Assembly (NCBI GenBank): GCA_913055825.1
Contig: CAJXKB010000015.1
Span: 1-47,922, forward strand
From: an uncultured Bacteroidota bacterium
GTDB taxonomy: Bacteria; Bacteroidota; Bacteroidia; Bacteroidales; F082
Direction: 5' to 3'
Length of the DNA stretch: 47,922 nucleotides
Shown: one piece after another, positions 14,515 to 24,359 of the stretch
Position numbering within the stretch: position 1 is the stretch's first letter
Layout of the letters: each line of letters starts with the position of its first letter
Notes under the pieces: generated by a model
The model's database searches: none
What the model saw: only the letters and a program-made list of their open reading frames with translations
Told to the model about the DNA's origin: nothing
Made by a program: the position numbers and the translations under genes

Positions 14515-15702
14515 TTAAATTTCATAAGCAAAAGCAGCATAAAAAGCACTGGCTTTTACCAAATCGTCAACAGGCACTTTTTCGTTGGGTGCATGAGCCA
14601 TCACTTCGTTTCCGGGCCCAAAACCGATCATGGGTATTCCATATATTCCGTTCATTACCACTCCGTTAGTCGAAAAAGTCCATTTATCTACCAAAGGATC
14701 TTTGTCAAACAATCCTTTAAAAGCTTTTACCCCTGTTTGAACTACTTCATGGTTTTCCGGAATTTTCCAGGTTGGAAAATATTTTTCCATACCATATTTT
14801 AATCCGGTGTAAGCCGTTTCTTCATAAACCAGGACTTCCACTTTTCCGCCAAACTGACTCACAACATCTTCCACTTCTTTCACCGCCGATTCTTTGGTTT
14901 CGCCCCAGGTCAGACGTCGGTCGAGGTGCAGATGAGCATAATCGGAAACCGCGCAAAGCGAAGGACTTCCCGATTTAAACTCGGAAATGGTGACTGTACC
15001 TTTTCCCAGAAATTCATCATAAGCGAGACGTTCGTTCAGCTTTTCAATTTCAAGGGCTGCACGCGATGCTTTGTAAATGGCATTGTCACCTCTTTCAGGA
15101 GCTGAACCATGACAGGAAATTCCTTTAAAAGTAACACGTATTTCCATACGACCACGATGACCACGGTAAATATTCAGGTTGGTAGGTTCTGTGCTGATGG
15201 CAAAATCAGGCCTTATTTTATCTTCTTCCACAATATATTTCCACGGGAGGCCGTCGCAATCTTCTTCCATCACACTACCTACAACATAAAGGGTCATATC
15301 ACGGTCGAAGCCCATCTCTTTCAAAATTCTGCCGGCAGTAACCGCTGAGGCAGGCCCACCTTCCTGATCGACAGAACCACGGCCAAAAACATAACCGTCT
15401 TTTATTTCGCCGCTCAGGGGGTCAAAATTCCAGTTATCCATATTTCCCATGTCAACGGTATCCATGTGGCCATCAATAGCAATCACCTTTTTGCCGTTTC
15501 CAATCCGGCCAATTACGTTACCCAATCCATCAATTTTCACCTCATCGAATCCTGCTTCCTCCATCTGACGTTTTAACTCAAGCTGCACCTCTTTTTCCTG
15601 CATACTGAGCGATTTTATTTTTACCAGATTCGATAGATTCTTAGCCGTATAATCACGGTATTTTTCTGCCAGTTCGTTAATTCGCTTATAAACCTCTTCC
15701 AT
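14515..15702 (-). CDS. ygeY: YgeY family M20 metallohydrolase
   Basis: The 395-aa protein matches the YgeY (selenium metabolism hydrolase) branch of M20 peptidases. The first metal histidine and general-base aspartate are in DGHMDTVDMG. The bridging aspartate is in GRGSVDQEGG, and the catalytic glutamate pair in VMEEDCDGLPW. The dimerisation-domain histidine is in ISCHGSAPERGDN, and a late histidine in MAHAPNEKV. M20 enzymes hydrolyse amide bonds of small amino-acid derivatives; the YgeY substrate is unknown. It is upstream of ygeW, but a terminator-like hairpin and a ygeW promoter suggest separate transcripts. Confidence 0.92.
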   Translation of the reverse strand: MEEVYKRINELAEKYRDYTAKNLSNLVKIKSLSMQEKEVQLELKRQMEEAGFDEVKIDGLGNVIGRIGNGKKVIAIDGHMDTVDMGNMDNWNFDPLSGEIKDGYVFGRGSVDQEGGPASAVTAGRILKEMGFDRDMTLYVVGSVMEEDCDGLPWKYIVEEDKIRPDFAISTEPTNLNIYRGHRGRMEIRVTFKGISCHGSAPERGDNAIYKASRAALEIEKLNERLAYDEFLGKGTVTISEFKSGSPSLCAVSDYAHLHLDRRLTWGETKESAVKEVEDVVSQFGGKVEVLVYEETAYTGLKYGMEKYFPTWKIPENHEVVQTGVKAFKGLFDKDPLVDKWTFSTNGVVMNGIYGIPMIGFGPGNEVMAHAPNEKVPVDDLVKASAFYAAFAYEI

Positions 15703-15739
15703 CGTTTTTATTTTTAATAATTTATTTTTCTTTGACCAG

Positions 15740-15747
15740 CAAAGTTA
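15740..15747 (-). promoter_or_regulatory. ygeY promoter -7 element
   Basis: TAACTTTG matches TAnnTTTG, 37 nt upstream of the ygeY ATG. Confidence 0.6.
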
Positions 15748-15978
15748 ATTTATTTACTTCAAAACTTATCATTCATAAAAGATATAACTTAAATAATTGA
15801 TAGAAAACAGTATTTTAGCATATTATTACATGATTATGTAGAATATTTTTCTGTGAAAAGCAATTAAGAATCAAGCCATTGTTTGTTTGTTTTTTTCTAA
15901 CGAGAAAGACAAAGCGCCATTCACCGACAAAAAACACACATTCACCGATTTTTGCTTCGCAGGCTGCCGGCAAGGCTT

Positions 15979-15986
15979 TATTTTTG
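15979..15986 (+). promoter_or_regulatory. LiaF-like operon promoter -7 element
   Basis: TATTTTTG matches TAnnTTTG, 21 nt before the ATG at 16008. A TTTG lies at 15951-15954, 24 nt upstream, longer than usual spacing. Confidence 0.55.
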
Positions 15987-16007
15987 CTGCACACAAAAAC
16001 AAAAGAA

Positions 16008-16730
16008 ATGGAAAATGTAAATCCACGTCACTATCATTCACACGACGGTAAACTCATTACAGGAGCGCTACTTATCATTATAGGTGCACTTCTCATGCTG
16101 GGAAATTTCGATTTTATAGATGTAAATATCAGTCATTATATTTTTTCCTGGAAAAGCCTGCTTATCTTATTGGGTCTTGTTTTTTTAGGTACAAAAACCA
16201 ATAAAACACCAGGATATATTTTAATTGGAATTGGTGTATTTTTCTGGCTACCCGGTTTTTTCGATTACAACATTAGTCTCCATGACGTATTTTGGCCTTT
16301 ACTGCTCATCGGCCTTGGTTTCCTTTTAATAAACCGTCAACGGTCGCTAACCGGACATCCGGCAGATAACACAACAGGCGAATCAGGTCCGAGTGGTTAC
16401 TTAGATGATGTGTCTATATTTGGTGGAGGCATTAAAATTATCCAATCGAAAAGTTTTAAAGGAGGAAACATCACCGCCATTTTTGGTGGATCCGAGTTTG
16501 ATTTACGGCAGGTAGAAATGGCTTCGGATTTTGCCGTTATTGACGTGTTTACCCTTTTTGGCGGAACTAAATTTGTTATTCCCGAAGGATGGAATGTGAA
16601 ATCAGATGCCATTTCTATCCTGGGCGGCCTTTCCGATAAACGGGTAGTCCACCCCGGCCCGTCAGAAGGTAAAACACTGGTAATAAAAGGCCTTGTAATG
16701 TTAGGCGGTGTGGAAATAAAAAGTTTTTAA
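16008..16730 (+). CDS. LiaI/LiaF-like membrane protein
   Basis: The 240-aa protein has four short hydrophobic segments in its first half (ALLIIIGALLMLGNF, SLLILLGLVFLG, YILIGIGVFFWLPGFF, FWPLLLIGLGFLLI), as in LiaI/DUF5668 domains. A C-terminal beta-rich LiaF-like domain follows, with repeated strands such as VSIFGGGIKI, ITAIFGGSEFDL and FTLFGGTKFVIP. In Firmicutes LiaF inhibits the LiaRS cell-envelope stress system. Here the downstream kinase/regulator pair suggests a similar envelope-sensing role, but that is inference. An open frame extends upstream of 16008 but crosses the promoter. Confidence 0.82.
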   Translation: MENVNPRHYHSHDGKLITGALLIIIGALLMLGNFDFIDVNISHYIFSWKSLLILLGLVFLGTKTNKTPGYILIGIGVFFWLPGFFDYNISLHDVFWPLLLIGLGFLLINRQRSLTGHPADNTTGESGPSGYLDDVSIFGGGIKIIQSKSFKGGNITAIFGGSEFDLRQVEMASDFAVIDVFTLFGGTKFVIPEGWNVKSDAISILGGLSDKRVVHPGPSEGKTLVIKGLVMLGGVEIKSF

Positions 16731-16747
16731 TAAATAAAATCAAACTT

Positions 16748-16966
16748 ATGAAATCAAAAGTAGCAGCCTATTTTTTATGGTTCTTTTTAGGATTTTTCTC
16801 GGCTCATCGTTTTTATCTGGGAAAAATAGGAAGCGGGATACTTTACCTGCTTACCGGCCAATTATTTGGCATTGGTTGGATTATCGACCTGTTTTTAATT
16901 GACGGAATGGTAGAACGTTACAATCTGGAAAACAGAGTCAGATGTATAGAAACCGTGAGGATATAA
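16748..16966 (+). CDS. TM2 domain-containing protein
   Basis: The 72-aa protein fits the TM2 domain almost end to end. The first helix is AAYFLWFFLGFFSAHRFYLGK, with the characteristic HRFYLGK. A glycine-rich turn (IGSGILYLLTGQLFGIGWIIDLFLI) forms the second helix. A short hydrophilic tail follows. TM2 proteins have no established biochemical function. It lies 17 nt after the LiaF-like gene and 34 nt before the kinase gene, so it belongs to the same operon. Confidence 0.88.
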   Translation: MKSKVAAYFLWFFLGFFSAHRFYLGKIGSGILYLLTGQLFGIGWIIDLFLIDGMVERYNLENRVRCIETVRI

Positions 16967-17000
16967 TAAATTCCATTCAACCTTTGGTGAAACTTAAATC

Positions 17001-18047
17001 ATGTTAAACCCCGTATCCAAAAGTAAAAATTATTTCCTCAGTTATCTGAGTATCTGGCTGGTAATTATTAGTATCCACACCTTAATCCTGAACTTTTTCT
17101 ACGGGATTAACGGGATGATCAGCCTTAGCGATTCCATTATTTTCAATCTCACTTTCATGCTTATCGGCTATGCGCTTTGGTTTGTCATCAGGTTCAACCT
17201 CAAAGAAAAGCCCTCGGTATTTGATATGATTTTCAACCACCTGCTGGTTGCTATTGTGGTGATTGCCATCTGGCTGGCAGTAAGCTATTTTTCGCTGGCA
17301 AGTTTGTACGGTGACCATCAGGATTACATGATTTTCCTGAGCAGCTCGATACCCTGGCGGGCCGTTACGGGACTATTTTACTATTTGCTTTTTGTTATGT
17401 TTTACTATTTAATTCTGTATTACGATGACTTGCAGGAAAAACTGTCCATGGAGAGTAAACTGCAAAACTTAGTAACACAAGCCGAATTAGATGCCTTAAA
17501 ATCACAAATTAACCCCCACTTTTTATTTAACAGCCTTAATTCCATTAGCTCACTCACCATCACCAGTCCGCACAAAGCACAGGAGATGGTTATTAAGTTA
17601 TCTGATTTTTTACGCTATTCGCTGAGCCACGACAGAAACGAAAAGACCAGTTTGAAAGAAGAGTTTGAGAACCTGAAACGCTATCTTGACATCGAGAAAA
17701 TCCGCTTTGGCAAGCGGCTGAATTTTGTTTACGACATGCCCGAAAGCTGTGAACAAGTTCAGATTCCCAATATGATTTTACAACCCCTGATTGAAAATGC
17801 CATCAAGCACGGTGTTTATAAAAGCTTTGATGAAGTGCGGGTAGAAATTCGCTGTATTGAAGAAAATGATTATATTGTCATCGAAATCAGTAACGATTAC
17901 GATCCGGACACCCGTAAGCCCAAAGGAGAAGGTATTGGGTTGAAGAATATTCGTAAACGGTTGCAACTCATTTATTTGAGAACTGATCTATTGGAAACTT
18001 TAGCAGAAAAAATGGTTTTTAAAGCACGATTAAAGATTCCTAAATGA
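17001..18047 (+). CDS. LytS-type sensor histidine kinase
   Basis: The 348-aa protein has four transmembrane helices in its first 142 residues and a coiled-coil linker (about 142-168). The His_kinase (PF06580) phosphoacceptor segment is LKSQINPHFLFNSLNS (H173). A HATPase domain follows, with N-box LIENAIKHGVY and G-box GEGIGLKNIRKRL. It pairs with the LytTR regulator 43 nt downstream. In this family the sensing part is the membrane domain. Placement after LiaF-like and TM2 genes points to envelope stress, by inference. Confidence 0.93.
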   Translation: MLNPVSKSKNYFLSYLSIWLVIISIHTLILNFFYGINGMISLSDSIIFNLTFMLIGYALWFVIRFNLKEKPSVFDMIFNHLLVAIVVIAIWLAVSYFSLASLYGDHQDYMIFLSSSIPWRAVTGLFYYLLFVMFYYLILYYDDLQEKLSMESKLQNLVTQAELDALKSQINPHFLFNSLNSISSLTITSPHKAQEMVIKLSDFLRYSLSHDRNEKTSLKEEFENLKRYLDIEKIRFGKRLNFVYDMPESCEQVQIPNMILQPLIENAIKHGVYKSFDEVRVEIRCIEENDYIVIEISNDYDPDTRKPKGEGIGLKNIRKRLQLIYLRTDLLETLAEKMVFKARLKIPK

Positions 18048-18090
18048 AATAAATTATCCAAAACAGAATTTTAAATAAAAAGACGAACAT

Positions 18091-18846
18091 ATGAATCCCA
18101 AGCTCAGAGCTATCATCATTGAAGACGAAGAACCGGCACGTGATTTGTTAAAAGCCTATTTCAAAAACAGGGATGACATTGACCTTGTGGCCGAATGCGA
18201 AAATGGTTTTGAAGGTATCAAAGCCATCAGTGAGAATCGTCCGGATTTGATTTTCCTCGATATCCAGATGCCCAAGTTAAACGGCTTTGAGATGTTGGAA
18301 TTATTGGATGAATATCCCGAAATTATTTTCACAACCGCTTACGACCAGTTTGCCATCCGTGCCTTTGAACTGAATGCCGTCGATTATTTGATGAAACCTT
18401 TTTCACAAGAGCGTTTCAATCAAGCCATTGACAAGGCTTTAAATCGCATGAAATCAAAAACAAGAAGTAAAACCAATATTGATCATTTAAAAAAACAGGT
18501 AAAAGAAGAAAGCGGCATAGCCAACAGGATTTTTGTAAAAACGGGAAACCATATCGACGTTATTCCTGTGGAAGAAATTATTTACATCCAGGCACAAGAC
18601 GATTATGTGGAACTACATACAGCCAACGGAAAATTCCTGAAAAAAGAAACCATGAACACCATGGAACAGCAGTTGCCCCCCGGAATTTTCAGCCGGGTAC
18701 ACCGTTCCAGCATCATAAACTTGTCGCAGATTAATAAACTGGAAAAATATGGCAAAGAAAGCTATATGGTCGTTTTAAAGAACAACGAACGCGTGATGGT
18801 CAGCAAAAGTCGCGTGAAACAGTTGAAAGAACAACTTGGAATTTAA
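18091..18846 (+). CDS. LytTR-family response regulator
   Basis: The 251-aa regulator has a receiver domain (acidic IIEDEEPAR, phosphoacceptor D57 in LIFLDIQMPKLNG, TAYD, YLMKPF) and a C-terminal LytTR DNA-binding domain (about residues 150-250, with VEEIIYIQAQDDYVELHT and FSRVHRSSIINL). LytTR domains bind direct repeats in promoters. It ends the operon begun at 16008 and converges with the dehydrogenase gene 9 nt away. Confidence 0.95.
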   Translation: MNPKLRAIIIEDEEPARDLLKAYFKNRDDIDLVAECENGFEGIKAISENRPDLIFLDIQMPKLNGFEMLELLDEYPEIIFTTAYDQFAIRAFELNAVDYLMKPFSQERFNQAIDKALNRMKSKTRSKTNIDHLKKQVKEESGIANRIFVKTGNHIDVIPVEEIIYIQAQDDYVELHTANGKFLKKETMNTMEQQLPPGIFSRVHRSSIINLSQINKLEKYGKESYMVVLKNNERVMVSKSRVKQLKEQLGI

Positions 18847-18855
18847 TGAGGACTT

Positions 18856-19806
18856 CTAAAGTTTATACACCGCTTTTACCTTATTCACAATAGTTTTGGC
18901 CAGTTTCAGGTTCGACTCATGCGTCCAGCCGGCAATATGAGGCGATAAAATAACATTATCCATTTTTATCAGTTCCGAAAACGGCTCAGGAAGTTTTTGC
19001 GCGTCTAACTGTTCAAACGAAAGCCCTTCGTACTCAAGCACGTCTAAGCAAGCCCCTTTTATTTTTCCGGATTTCAAATGTTTTACCAAAGCACTGGTTT
19101 TAACCACTTTTCCCCTCGAAGTATTGATGAGAAAAATCTCTTTCCGAAAACGGCTCAAAAATTCGTCATCCACCATAAAGCGGGTTTCATCAGTCAGCGG
19201 GACATGCAAACTCAGAATATCACATTTTTCAAATAAATCAGTCAGGTTTGATTCCGTTACAAATTCATCCGAATATGCCTTTTTATATTTATCATAAGCT
19301 ATTACAGTGGCACCAAATCCGCAAAGCTTTTGCGCAAACGAACTTCCCATATTTCCATAACCGATAATCCCAATAGTTTTTCCTTCAATTTCCAGCCCGC
19401 GGTTTTCTTCACGCAACCAAATCCCCCGTCTGACTTCTGCATCAGCTTTTCGCAACTTATTAAACAACATCAACAACATGCCGATGGCCTGCTCACCCAC
19501 AGCCCCGCGATTTCCTTCGGGGGCATTTAGGCAATGGATCCCGCAGCTTTGTGCATATTCCAAATCAATATTTTCCATACCTGCCCCCACCCTGCCAATG
19601 AACTTCAAATTTCCGGCTTTTGAAAGAATTTCACGGTCAAGAATAATTTTACTCCGAATAATCACCCCTTCATATTCGCCAATTATTTTTTCATAATCAA
19701 TGCGGCTGTAATTTGCAAAATAATCGCAACGAAAGCCCAAATCCTCCAAACCTTGTTGAAGCGAAGGATGTGCCGTATCAATAAACAGGACCTTTTTACT
19801 ATCCAT
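18856..19806 (-). CDS. D-isomer 2-hydroxyacid dehydrogenase (SerA-like)
   Basis: The 316-aa NAD-dependent enzyme of the D-2-hydroxyacid dehydrogenase family has a substrate domain (VGAGMENIDLEYA) and a Rossmann motif GIIGYGNMGS (about residues 144-153). The catalytic arginine is in LINTSRGKVV, the glutamate in DVLEYEG, and the histidine in LSPHIAGWT. It lacks the C-terminal ACT domain of long SerA, so it could be a short phosphoglycerate dehydrogenase or another hydroxyacid dehydrogenase. A CATCTTTG upstream is a one-mismatch -7 element. It is monocistronic. Confidence 0.88.
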   Translation of the reverse strand: MDSKKVLFIDTAHPSLQQGLEDLGFRCDYFANYSRIDYEKIIGEYEGVIIRSKIILDREILSKAGNLKFIGRVGAGMENIDLEYAQSCGIHCLNAPEGNRGAVGEQAIGMLLMLFNKLRKADAEVRRGIWLREENRGLEIEGKTIGIIGYGNMGSSFAQKLCGFGATVIAYDKYKKAYSDEFVTESNLTDLFEKCDILSLHVPLTDETRFMVDDEFLSRFRKEIFLINTSRGKVVKTSALVKHLKSGKIKGACLDVLEYEGLSFEQLDAQKLPEPFSELIKMDNVILSPHIAGWTHESNLKLAKTIVNKVKAVYKL

Positions 19807-19947
19807 AAAACTTATTTTTTATTTGCAAAGATGAGAAAAATGCAAGCTGTTTTGCCCTGCAAGGAACTCATCACCTTAAAAAATGTTAAAACATGAAACA
19901 TAATGCACTAAACCATTGTAATTATTAAAATTCACAGCTATGATTTT

Positions 19948-19978
19948 TTTGCCTGCATCAAAACAAATCTTACCTTTG
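19948..19978 (+). promoter_or_regulatory. Consensus sigma-ABfr promoter for the RND-rfbA-polyprenyl synthase operon
   Basis: TTTG (19948-19951), 19 nt spacer, TACCTTTG (19971-19978): the best match to the Bacteroidota promoter in the window. The leader to the ATG at 20079 is about 95 nt. Confidence 0.75.
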
Positions 19979-20078
19979 CCCCTCTATAATTATTTGTACT
20001 AATTGATTTCTTTTTAACTGAAAATAAGGTTACAAGAAAAAATTACTACTTTAGTATTTTGATAAAGGAAAATAAATT

Positions 20079-22493
20079 ATGTGGCAATTCCTTGTAAGGT
20101 TTATCCTTAGAAACAGATTGGCTATTATAATCGTCATAGGCTTATTAACGATATTTATGGGATGGGAAGGCTCGAAAGTTAAGCTATCCTACGAATTGGC
20201 TAAAATGTTACCATCTACCGATCCAACAAGTATAGAATACAATCAGTTTAAAAAAGCATTTGGACAAAATGGTGACGGCAGTATCAGCCTGGTGGCAGTG
20301 CAGGATACAAACCTGTTTACCCTCAGTCATTTCGATGATTGGTACGACATCACCCACAAATTAATGAAAATAAAGGGCGTTAACCAGGTAGTATCGGCAG
20401 CCAGGGTTTTCAATCTAATAAGAAACGACAGCCTGCACAAATTTGATTTTGTGAACATGGTTCCACATCGTCCCACCACCCAAAAGAAGGTAGATTCTAT
20501 CAAAACCGCCTTGTACAACCTGAAATTGTATGATGGACGCCTGTACAACAAAAAGACACATGTCAATTTGATGATGGTAACTATCGACAAAAGTATTCTC
20601 AACTCGAAGGCCCGGATTCCGTTAATGAAAAAAATAACGAAAACCACTGGATCTTACGGAAAAAAATACCATATCGACGTAAAATATTCAGGCTTACCTT
20701 ACATACGAACCATTCAGAGCAAACTGATACTCAACGAATCGTTTTTCTTTGTGTTTTTATCGGCTTTTATCACTTTTGTGCTATTACTGCTTTTGTTTCG
20801 CTCGTTCAGGGCAGTATTTTTCGCCATGGTAGTGGTAACAGTTGCTGTTATATGGACACTGGGAAGCATTACATTGCTGGGTTATAAATTCACCATCCTT
20901 ACCGGAGTTTTACCTCCACTGCTCATTGTGATCGGAGTGGAAAATTCCATCTTCCTACTCAATAAATATCTCGACGAAATACGAATTCATGGCAAAAAAA
21001 CTTTGGCACTTTCGCGGATGATTACACGGATCGGAAAAGCCAATTTATTAACTAATGCAACTACTGCCGCCGGTTTTGCCGCATTCATTGTCACTTCTAA
21101 TACTTTTTTGGTCGAATTTGGCATAGTGGCCACCATCAACATCCTGACTATTTACGTGTTGTCCATGTTGCTGTTGCCCATTCTTTTCAGCTACTTTCCA
21201 GTTCCCAAACCCAAACATTTAAAACATCTTGATACAGAGAAAGGGTTCACTACAAGAATCCTAAAGAAGGTTACTTATATTGTACTCAATTACCGAACAA
21301 TAATTTATGTAACAACTGTAATTATTATGGGAATCGGAATTTACGGTATTACCAAGTTGAGGACCACAGGAAGCATTGTTGATGATATTTCCAAAAGTAA
21401 TAAATTACAAAAAGACCTGGTTTTTTTTGAAAAGAACTTTAAAGGGGTAATGCCCCTCGAAATTACCGTGGATACAAAAAAGAAAAACGGCATTATGCAA
21501 ATGTCAACCTTAAAAAAGTTAGATCAGTTGCAAGATACGCTGGCCCTTTTCCCGCAATTTGCACGGCCTATTTCTATAGTAGAAATTGTGAAATCGGCAA
21601 AGCAGGCTTTTTACCGGGGAAATCCAGCAAAATATTCGTTACCTGACAAACAGGAAAAAAGTTTTATTTTAAGCTATATCCCCACTGCAAAAGGCAAGAA
21701 AAATAATTTGTTGAACTCATTTATTGATGCAGACCATCGCGTTACGCGCATTTCGGTACAAATGGCTAATGTGGGAACCAACGAAATTGACAGTATTATC
21801 CGAAATATACGGCCAAAAATTAACAAAATCTTTCCGCCCAAAAAATACAACGTACACCTGACAGGAACAAGTATAGTCTTTTTGAAAAGTACTAATTATC
21901 TCGTGAAGAATCTTTTTACCAGTTTATTACTGGCCATCGTCGCCATCACTTTACTGATGTCGGTCATTTTTTCTTCGGCAAAGATGATTGTTGTTTCACT
22001 CATCCCAAATCTAATTCCTCTAATTTTAACAGCCGGAATGATGGGTTACTTTGGCATTTCCATCAAGCCTTCCACCATCATTATCTTTAGCATAGCACTT
22101 GGAATCAGTGTGGACAACACCATTCATTTTTTATCGAGATACCGGCTACAACTTAAATCCAACAACTGGCGGATAACCGAATCGGTATTGGCAGCTTTAG
22201 CAGAAACAGGGTACAGCATGATCTTCTCAGCCATTGTATTATTCTTCGGATTCTTTATTTTCACATTGTCTTCTTTTGGAGGCACCGAAGCCCTGGGATA
22301 TCTGGTTTCATTTACCCTTTTAATCGCTTTGTTAACCAATCTTATTTTATTACCTGCGTTGTTATTAACCCTCAACAAATGGTTACTGACTAAGTCATTC
22401 AAAAACAGGCAACATGAAGTGTTTGCCGAAGAAATTCATGATAAAGTGAATGAAATAGTAAATGAAGAATTGAAAACCGACGAAAAAAAATAA
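20079..22493 (+). CDS. RND superfamily (MMPL/SSD-type) exporter
   Basis: The 804-aa inner-membrane protein has the two-fold RND architecture. One helix lies near the N-terminus ([16 protein letters not shown]), a soluble loop of about 200 residues follows, then a bundle of five or six helices, and this repeats from about residue 405. The helix-4 motifs are [14 protein letters not shown] in the first half and [15 protein letters not shown] in the second. It resembles the COG1033 predicted exporters and not the HAE1 drug pumps, which are larger. The substrate is probably lipidic or hydrophobic, by inference. It starts the operon with rfbA (5 nt gap). Confidence 0.88.
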   Translation: MWQFLVRFILRNRLAIIIVIGLLTIFMGWEGSKVKLSYELAKMLPSTDPTSIEYNQFKKAFGQNGDGSISLVAVQDTNLFTLSHFDDWYDITHKLMKIKGVNQVVSAARVFNLIRNDSLHKFDFVNMVPHRPTTQKKVDSIKTALYNLKLYDGRLYNKKTHVNLMMVTIDKSILNSKARIPLMKKITKTTGSYGKKYHIDVKYSGLPYIRTIQSKLILNESFFFVFLSAFITFVLLLLLFRSFRAVFFAMVVVTVAVIWTLGSITLLGYKFTILTGVLPPLLIVIGVENSIFLLNKYLDEIRIHGKKTLALSRMITRIGKANLLTNATTAAGFAAFIVTSNTFLVEFGIVATINILTIYVLSMLLLPILFSYFPVPKPKHLKHLDTEKGFTTRILKKVTYIVLNYRTIIYVTTVIIMGIGIYGITKLRTTGSIVDDISKSNKLQKDLVFFEKNFKGVMPLEITVDTKKKNGIMQMSTLKKLDQLQDTLALFPQFARPISIVEIVKSAKQAFYRGNPAKYSLPDKQEKSFILSYIPTAKGKKNNLLNSFIDADHRVTRISVQMANVGTNEIDSIIRNIRPKINKIFPPKKYNVHLTGTSIVFLKSTNYLVKNLFTSLLLAIVAITLLMSVIFSSAKMIVVSLIPNLIPLILTAGMMGYFGISIKPSTIIIFSIALGISVDNTIHFLSRYRLQLKSNNWRITESVLAALAETGYSMIFSAIVLFFGFFIFTLSSFGGTEALGYLVSFTLLIALLTNLILLPALLLTLNKWLLTKSFKNRQHEVFAEEIHDKVNEIVNEELKTDEKK

Positions 22494-22498
22494 AGATT

Positions 22499-23359
22499 AT
22501 GAAAGGAATTATTTTGGCCGGAGGTTCCGGCACGCGCCTGCATCCTTTAACACTGGCCGTGAGTAAGCAACTCATGCCGGTTTACGATAAACCTATGATT
22601 TATTACCCGTTGTCCATCCTTATGATGGCAGGGATTAAAGATATTTTGGTGATTAGTACGCCACATGACACGCCAAATTTTAAACTCTTGCTTGGTGATG
22701 GCTCACACATTGGATGCAACATTCAGTATGCCGTTCAACACGAACCCAACGGCCTTGCCCAGGCATTCGTGATTGGCGAAGATTTTATTGGAAACGACAA
22801 AGTAGCGCTAGTGTTGGGCGACAATATTTTTTACGGACGCGGTTTACAACAGCTGCTTATGGACAGCGCAGACCCGCAAGGGGGAATTGTTTTTGCCTAT
22901 CATGTAAAAGACCCTGAAAGATACGGCGTTGTTGAGTTTGATGAGGACATGAATGCGCTTTCCATAGAAGAAAAACCAACTTATCCCAAATCAAATTATG
23001 CAGTTCCAGGGTTATATTTTTATGATAATTCGGTGGTAGAAATTGCCAAAAACTTACAACCAAGCCCTCGGGGTGAATACGAAATAACTGATATCAACAA
23101 ATATTACCTAAAAAAAGGGAAACTTAAGGTAGGCCTGTTAAGCCGCGGAACCGCCTGGCTTGACACGGGTACTTTTTCTTCACTTACCCAGGCTTCTCAA
23201 TTTGTTGAAGTAATTCAGGAGCGTCAAAACCAGAAAATAGGTTGTATTGAGGAAATCGCCTATAATAAAGGTTTTATTGATGCTGAACAACTGCGCACTA
23301 TTGCGCAACCGCTGCTAAAAAGCGGATATGGCAAATATCTTATTGAATTAATTAATTAA
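22499..23359 (+). CDS. rfbA: Glucose-1-phosphate thymidylyltransferase
   Basis: Converts glucose-1-phosphate and dTTP to dTDP-glucose, the first step of dTDP-rhamnose synthesis for surface polysaccharides. The 286-aa length is typical of RfbA/RmlA. The nucleotide-binding loop is [18 protein letters not shown], followed by [18 protein letters not shown] and [10 protein letters not shown]. Product-binding segments are [19 protein letters not shown] and [11 protein letters not shown]. The other rml genes are not in the window. It sits between the RND exporter and the polyprenyl synthase with 5-nt gaps on both sides. Confidence 0.96.
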   Translation: MKGIILAGGSGTRLHPLTLAVSKQLMPVYDKPMIYYPLSILMMAGIKDILVISTPHDTPNFKLLLGDGSHIGCNIQYAVQHEPNGLAQAFVIGEDFIGNDKVALVLGDNIFYGRGLQQLLMDSADPQGGIVFAYHVKDPERYGVVEFDEDMNALSIEEKPTYPKSNYAVPGLYFYDNSVVEIAKNLQPSPRGEYEITDINKYYLKKGKLKVGLLSRGTAWLDTGTFSSLTQASQFVEVIQERQNQKIGCIEEIAYNKGFIDAEQLRTIAQPLLKSGYGKYLIELIN

Positions 23360-23364
23360 GATCA

Positions 23365-24339
23365 ATGTACACGTACGATGACTTATATACTATCTTTTCT
23401 GAAGAACTGAAAAAGCAAAATTTCACGAAGGAGCCTACCGAACTTTATGAGCCCATTCGCTATGCAATTTCGCAGTGTGGAAAACGCCTCCGGCCTATTT
23501 TAACTCTCATGGCCTGCGATTTATTCGAAGTTGATATTCAACACGCAATTTATCAGGCTATTGCTATAGAATTATTGCACAATTTTTCACTTATTCAGGA
23601 TGATGTGATGGATCAGTCACCCATACGCCATGGGAAAATTACCGTTTATAAAAAGTGGAGCCCAAATATTGCTATTCTGGCGGCAGATACCCTGTATGCC
23701 TTGGCCTACAAGTATATTGTTCAAGCAAAAGTTGAAAAATTACCTGCTCTGTTAGATACTTTTAACAATACAGCCATCAAGACTTGCACCGGCCAGCAAA
23801 TGGACCTTAATTTTGAAAAGAAGACAACTGTTACCAAAGATGATTACCTGCTTATGAGCCAATTAAAAACAGCACTTCTTTTTGCCGCAAGTTTAAAAAT
23901 AGGAGCTATTGTGGCAGGTGCCCCTGAAAAAGATGCGAATCATCTTTATAATTTCGGGGTTAACATCGGAATGGCTTTCCAGTTAAAAGATGACCTGCTT
24001 GATGTGTATGGAGATGAAAAGGTCTTTGGGAAAAAAACCGGTGAAGACATCCTTGAAAACAAAAAAACTTTTTTATTTGTCTCGGCCATGGAACTTGCTA
24101 ATGATAAAACTCGCCATACACTCATGCAACTCTCCTCAGACACAAAATTAGATCCCCAGGATAAAATAAAGGCTATTAAAATAATATTCGACCAGCTAAA
24201 TATTCGCCAGCATACCGAACAGGCTATTGATAATTATTTGGATAAGGGCTTATTGCAATTACAGTTGGTTGACCGCCCCGCGAAAAGTAAAGTCCATTTA
24301 ATCAGGTTGGCTAACAAAATGATTCAGCGCATCAATTGA
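23365..24339 (+). CDS. Polyprenyl diphosphate synthase
   Basis: The 324-aa trans-prenyltransferase elongates allylic diphosphates with isopentenyl diphosphate. The first aspartate-rich motif is LIQDDVMD (D79, D80, D83). The second is FQLKDDLLDVYGD (about residues 202-214). GKRLRPILTL near residues 39-48 is the diphosphate-binding segment. Chain length cannot be settled by eye; geranylgeranyl/farnesyl or a longer quinone side chain are all possible. Translation probably couples to rfbA. Its substrates would come from the mevalonate pathway encoded at 43769-46035. Confidence 0.93.
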   Translation: MYTYDDLYTIFSEELKKQNFTKEPTELYEPIRYAISQCGKRLRPILTLMACDLFEVDIQHAIYQAIAIELLHNFSLIQDDVMDQSPIRHGKITVYKKWSPNIAILAADTLYALAYKYIVQAKVEKLPALLDTFNNTAIKTCTGQQMDLNFEKKTTVTKDDYLLMSQLKTALLFAASLKIGAIVAGAPEKDANHLYNFGVNIGMAFQLKDDLLDVYGDEKVFGKKTGEDILENKKTFLFVSAMELANDKTRHTLMQLSSDTKLDPQDKIKAIKIIFDQLNIRQHTEQAIDNYLDKGLLQLQLVDRPAKSKVHLIRLANKMIQRIN

Positions 24340-24359
24340 GGGTTTGTAGAAAAATAGCC

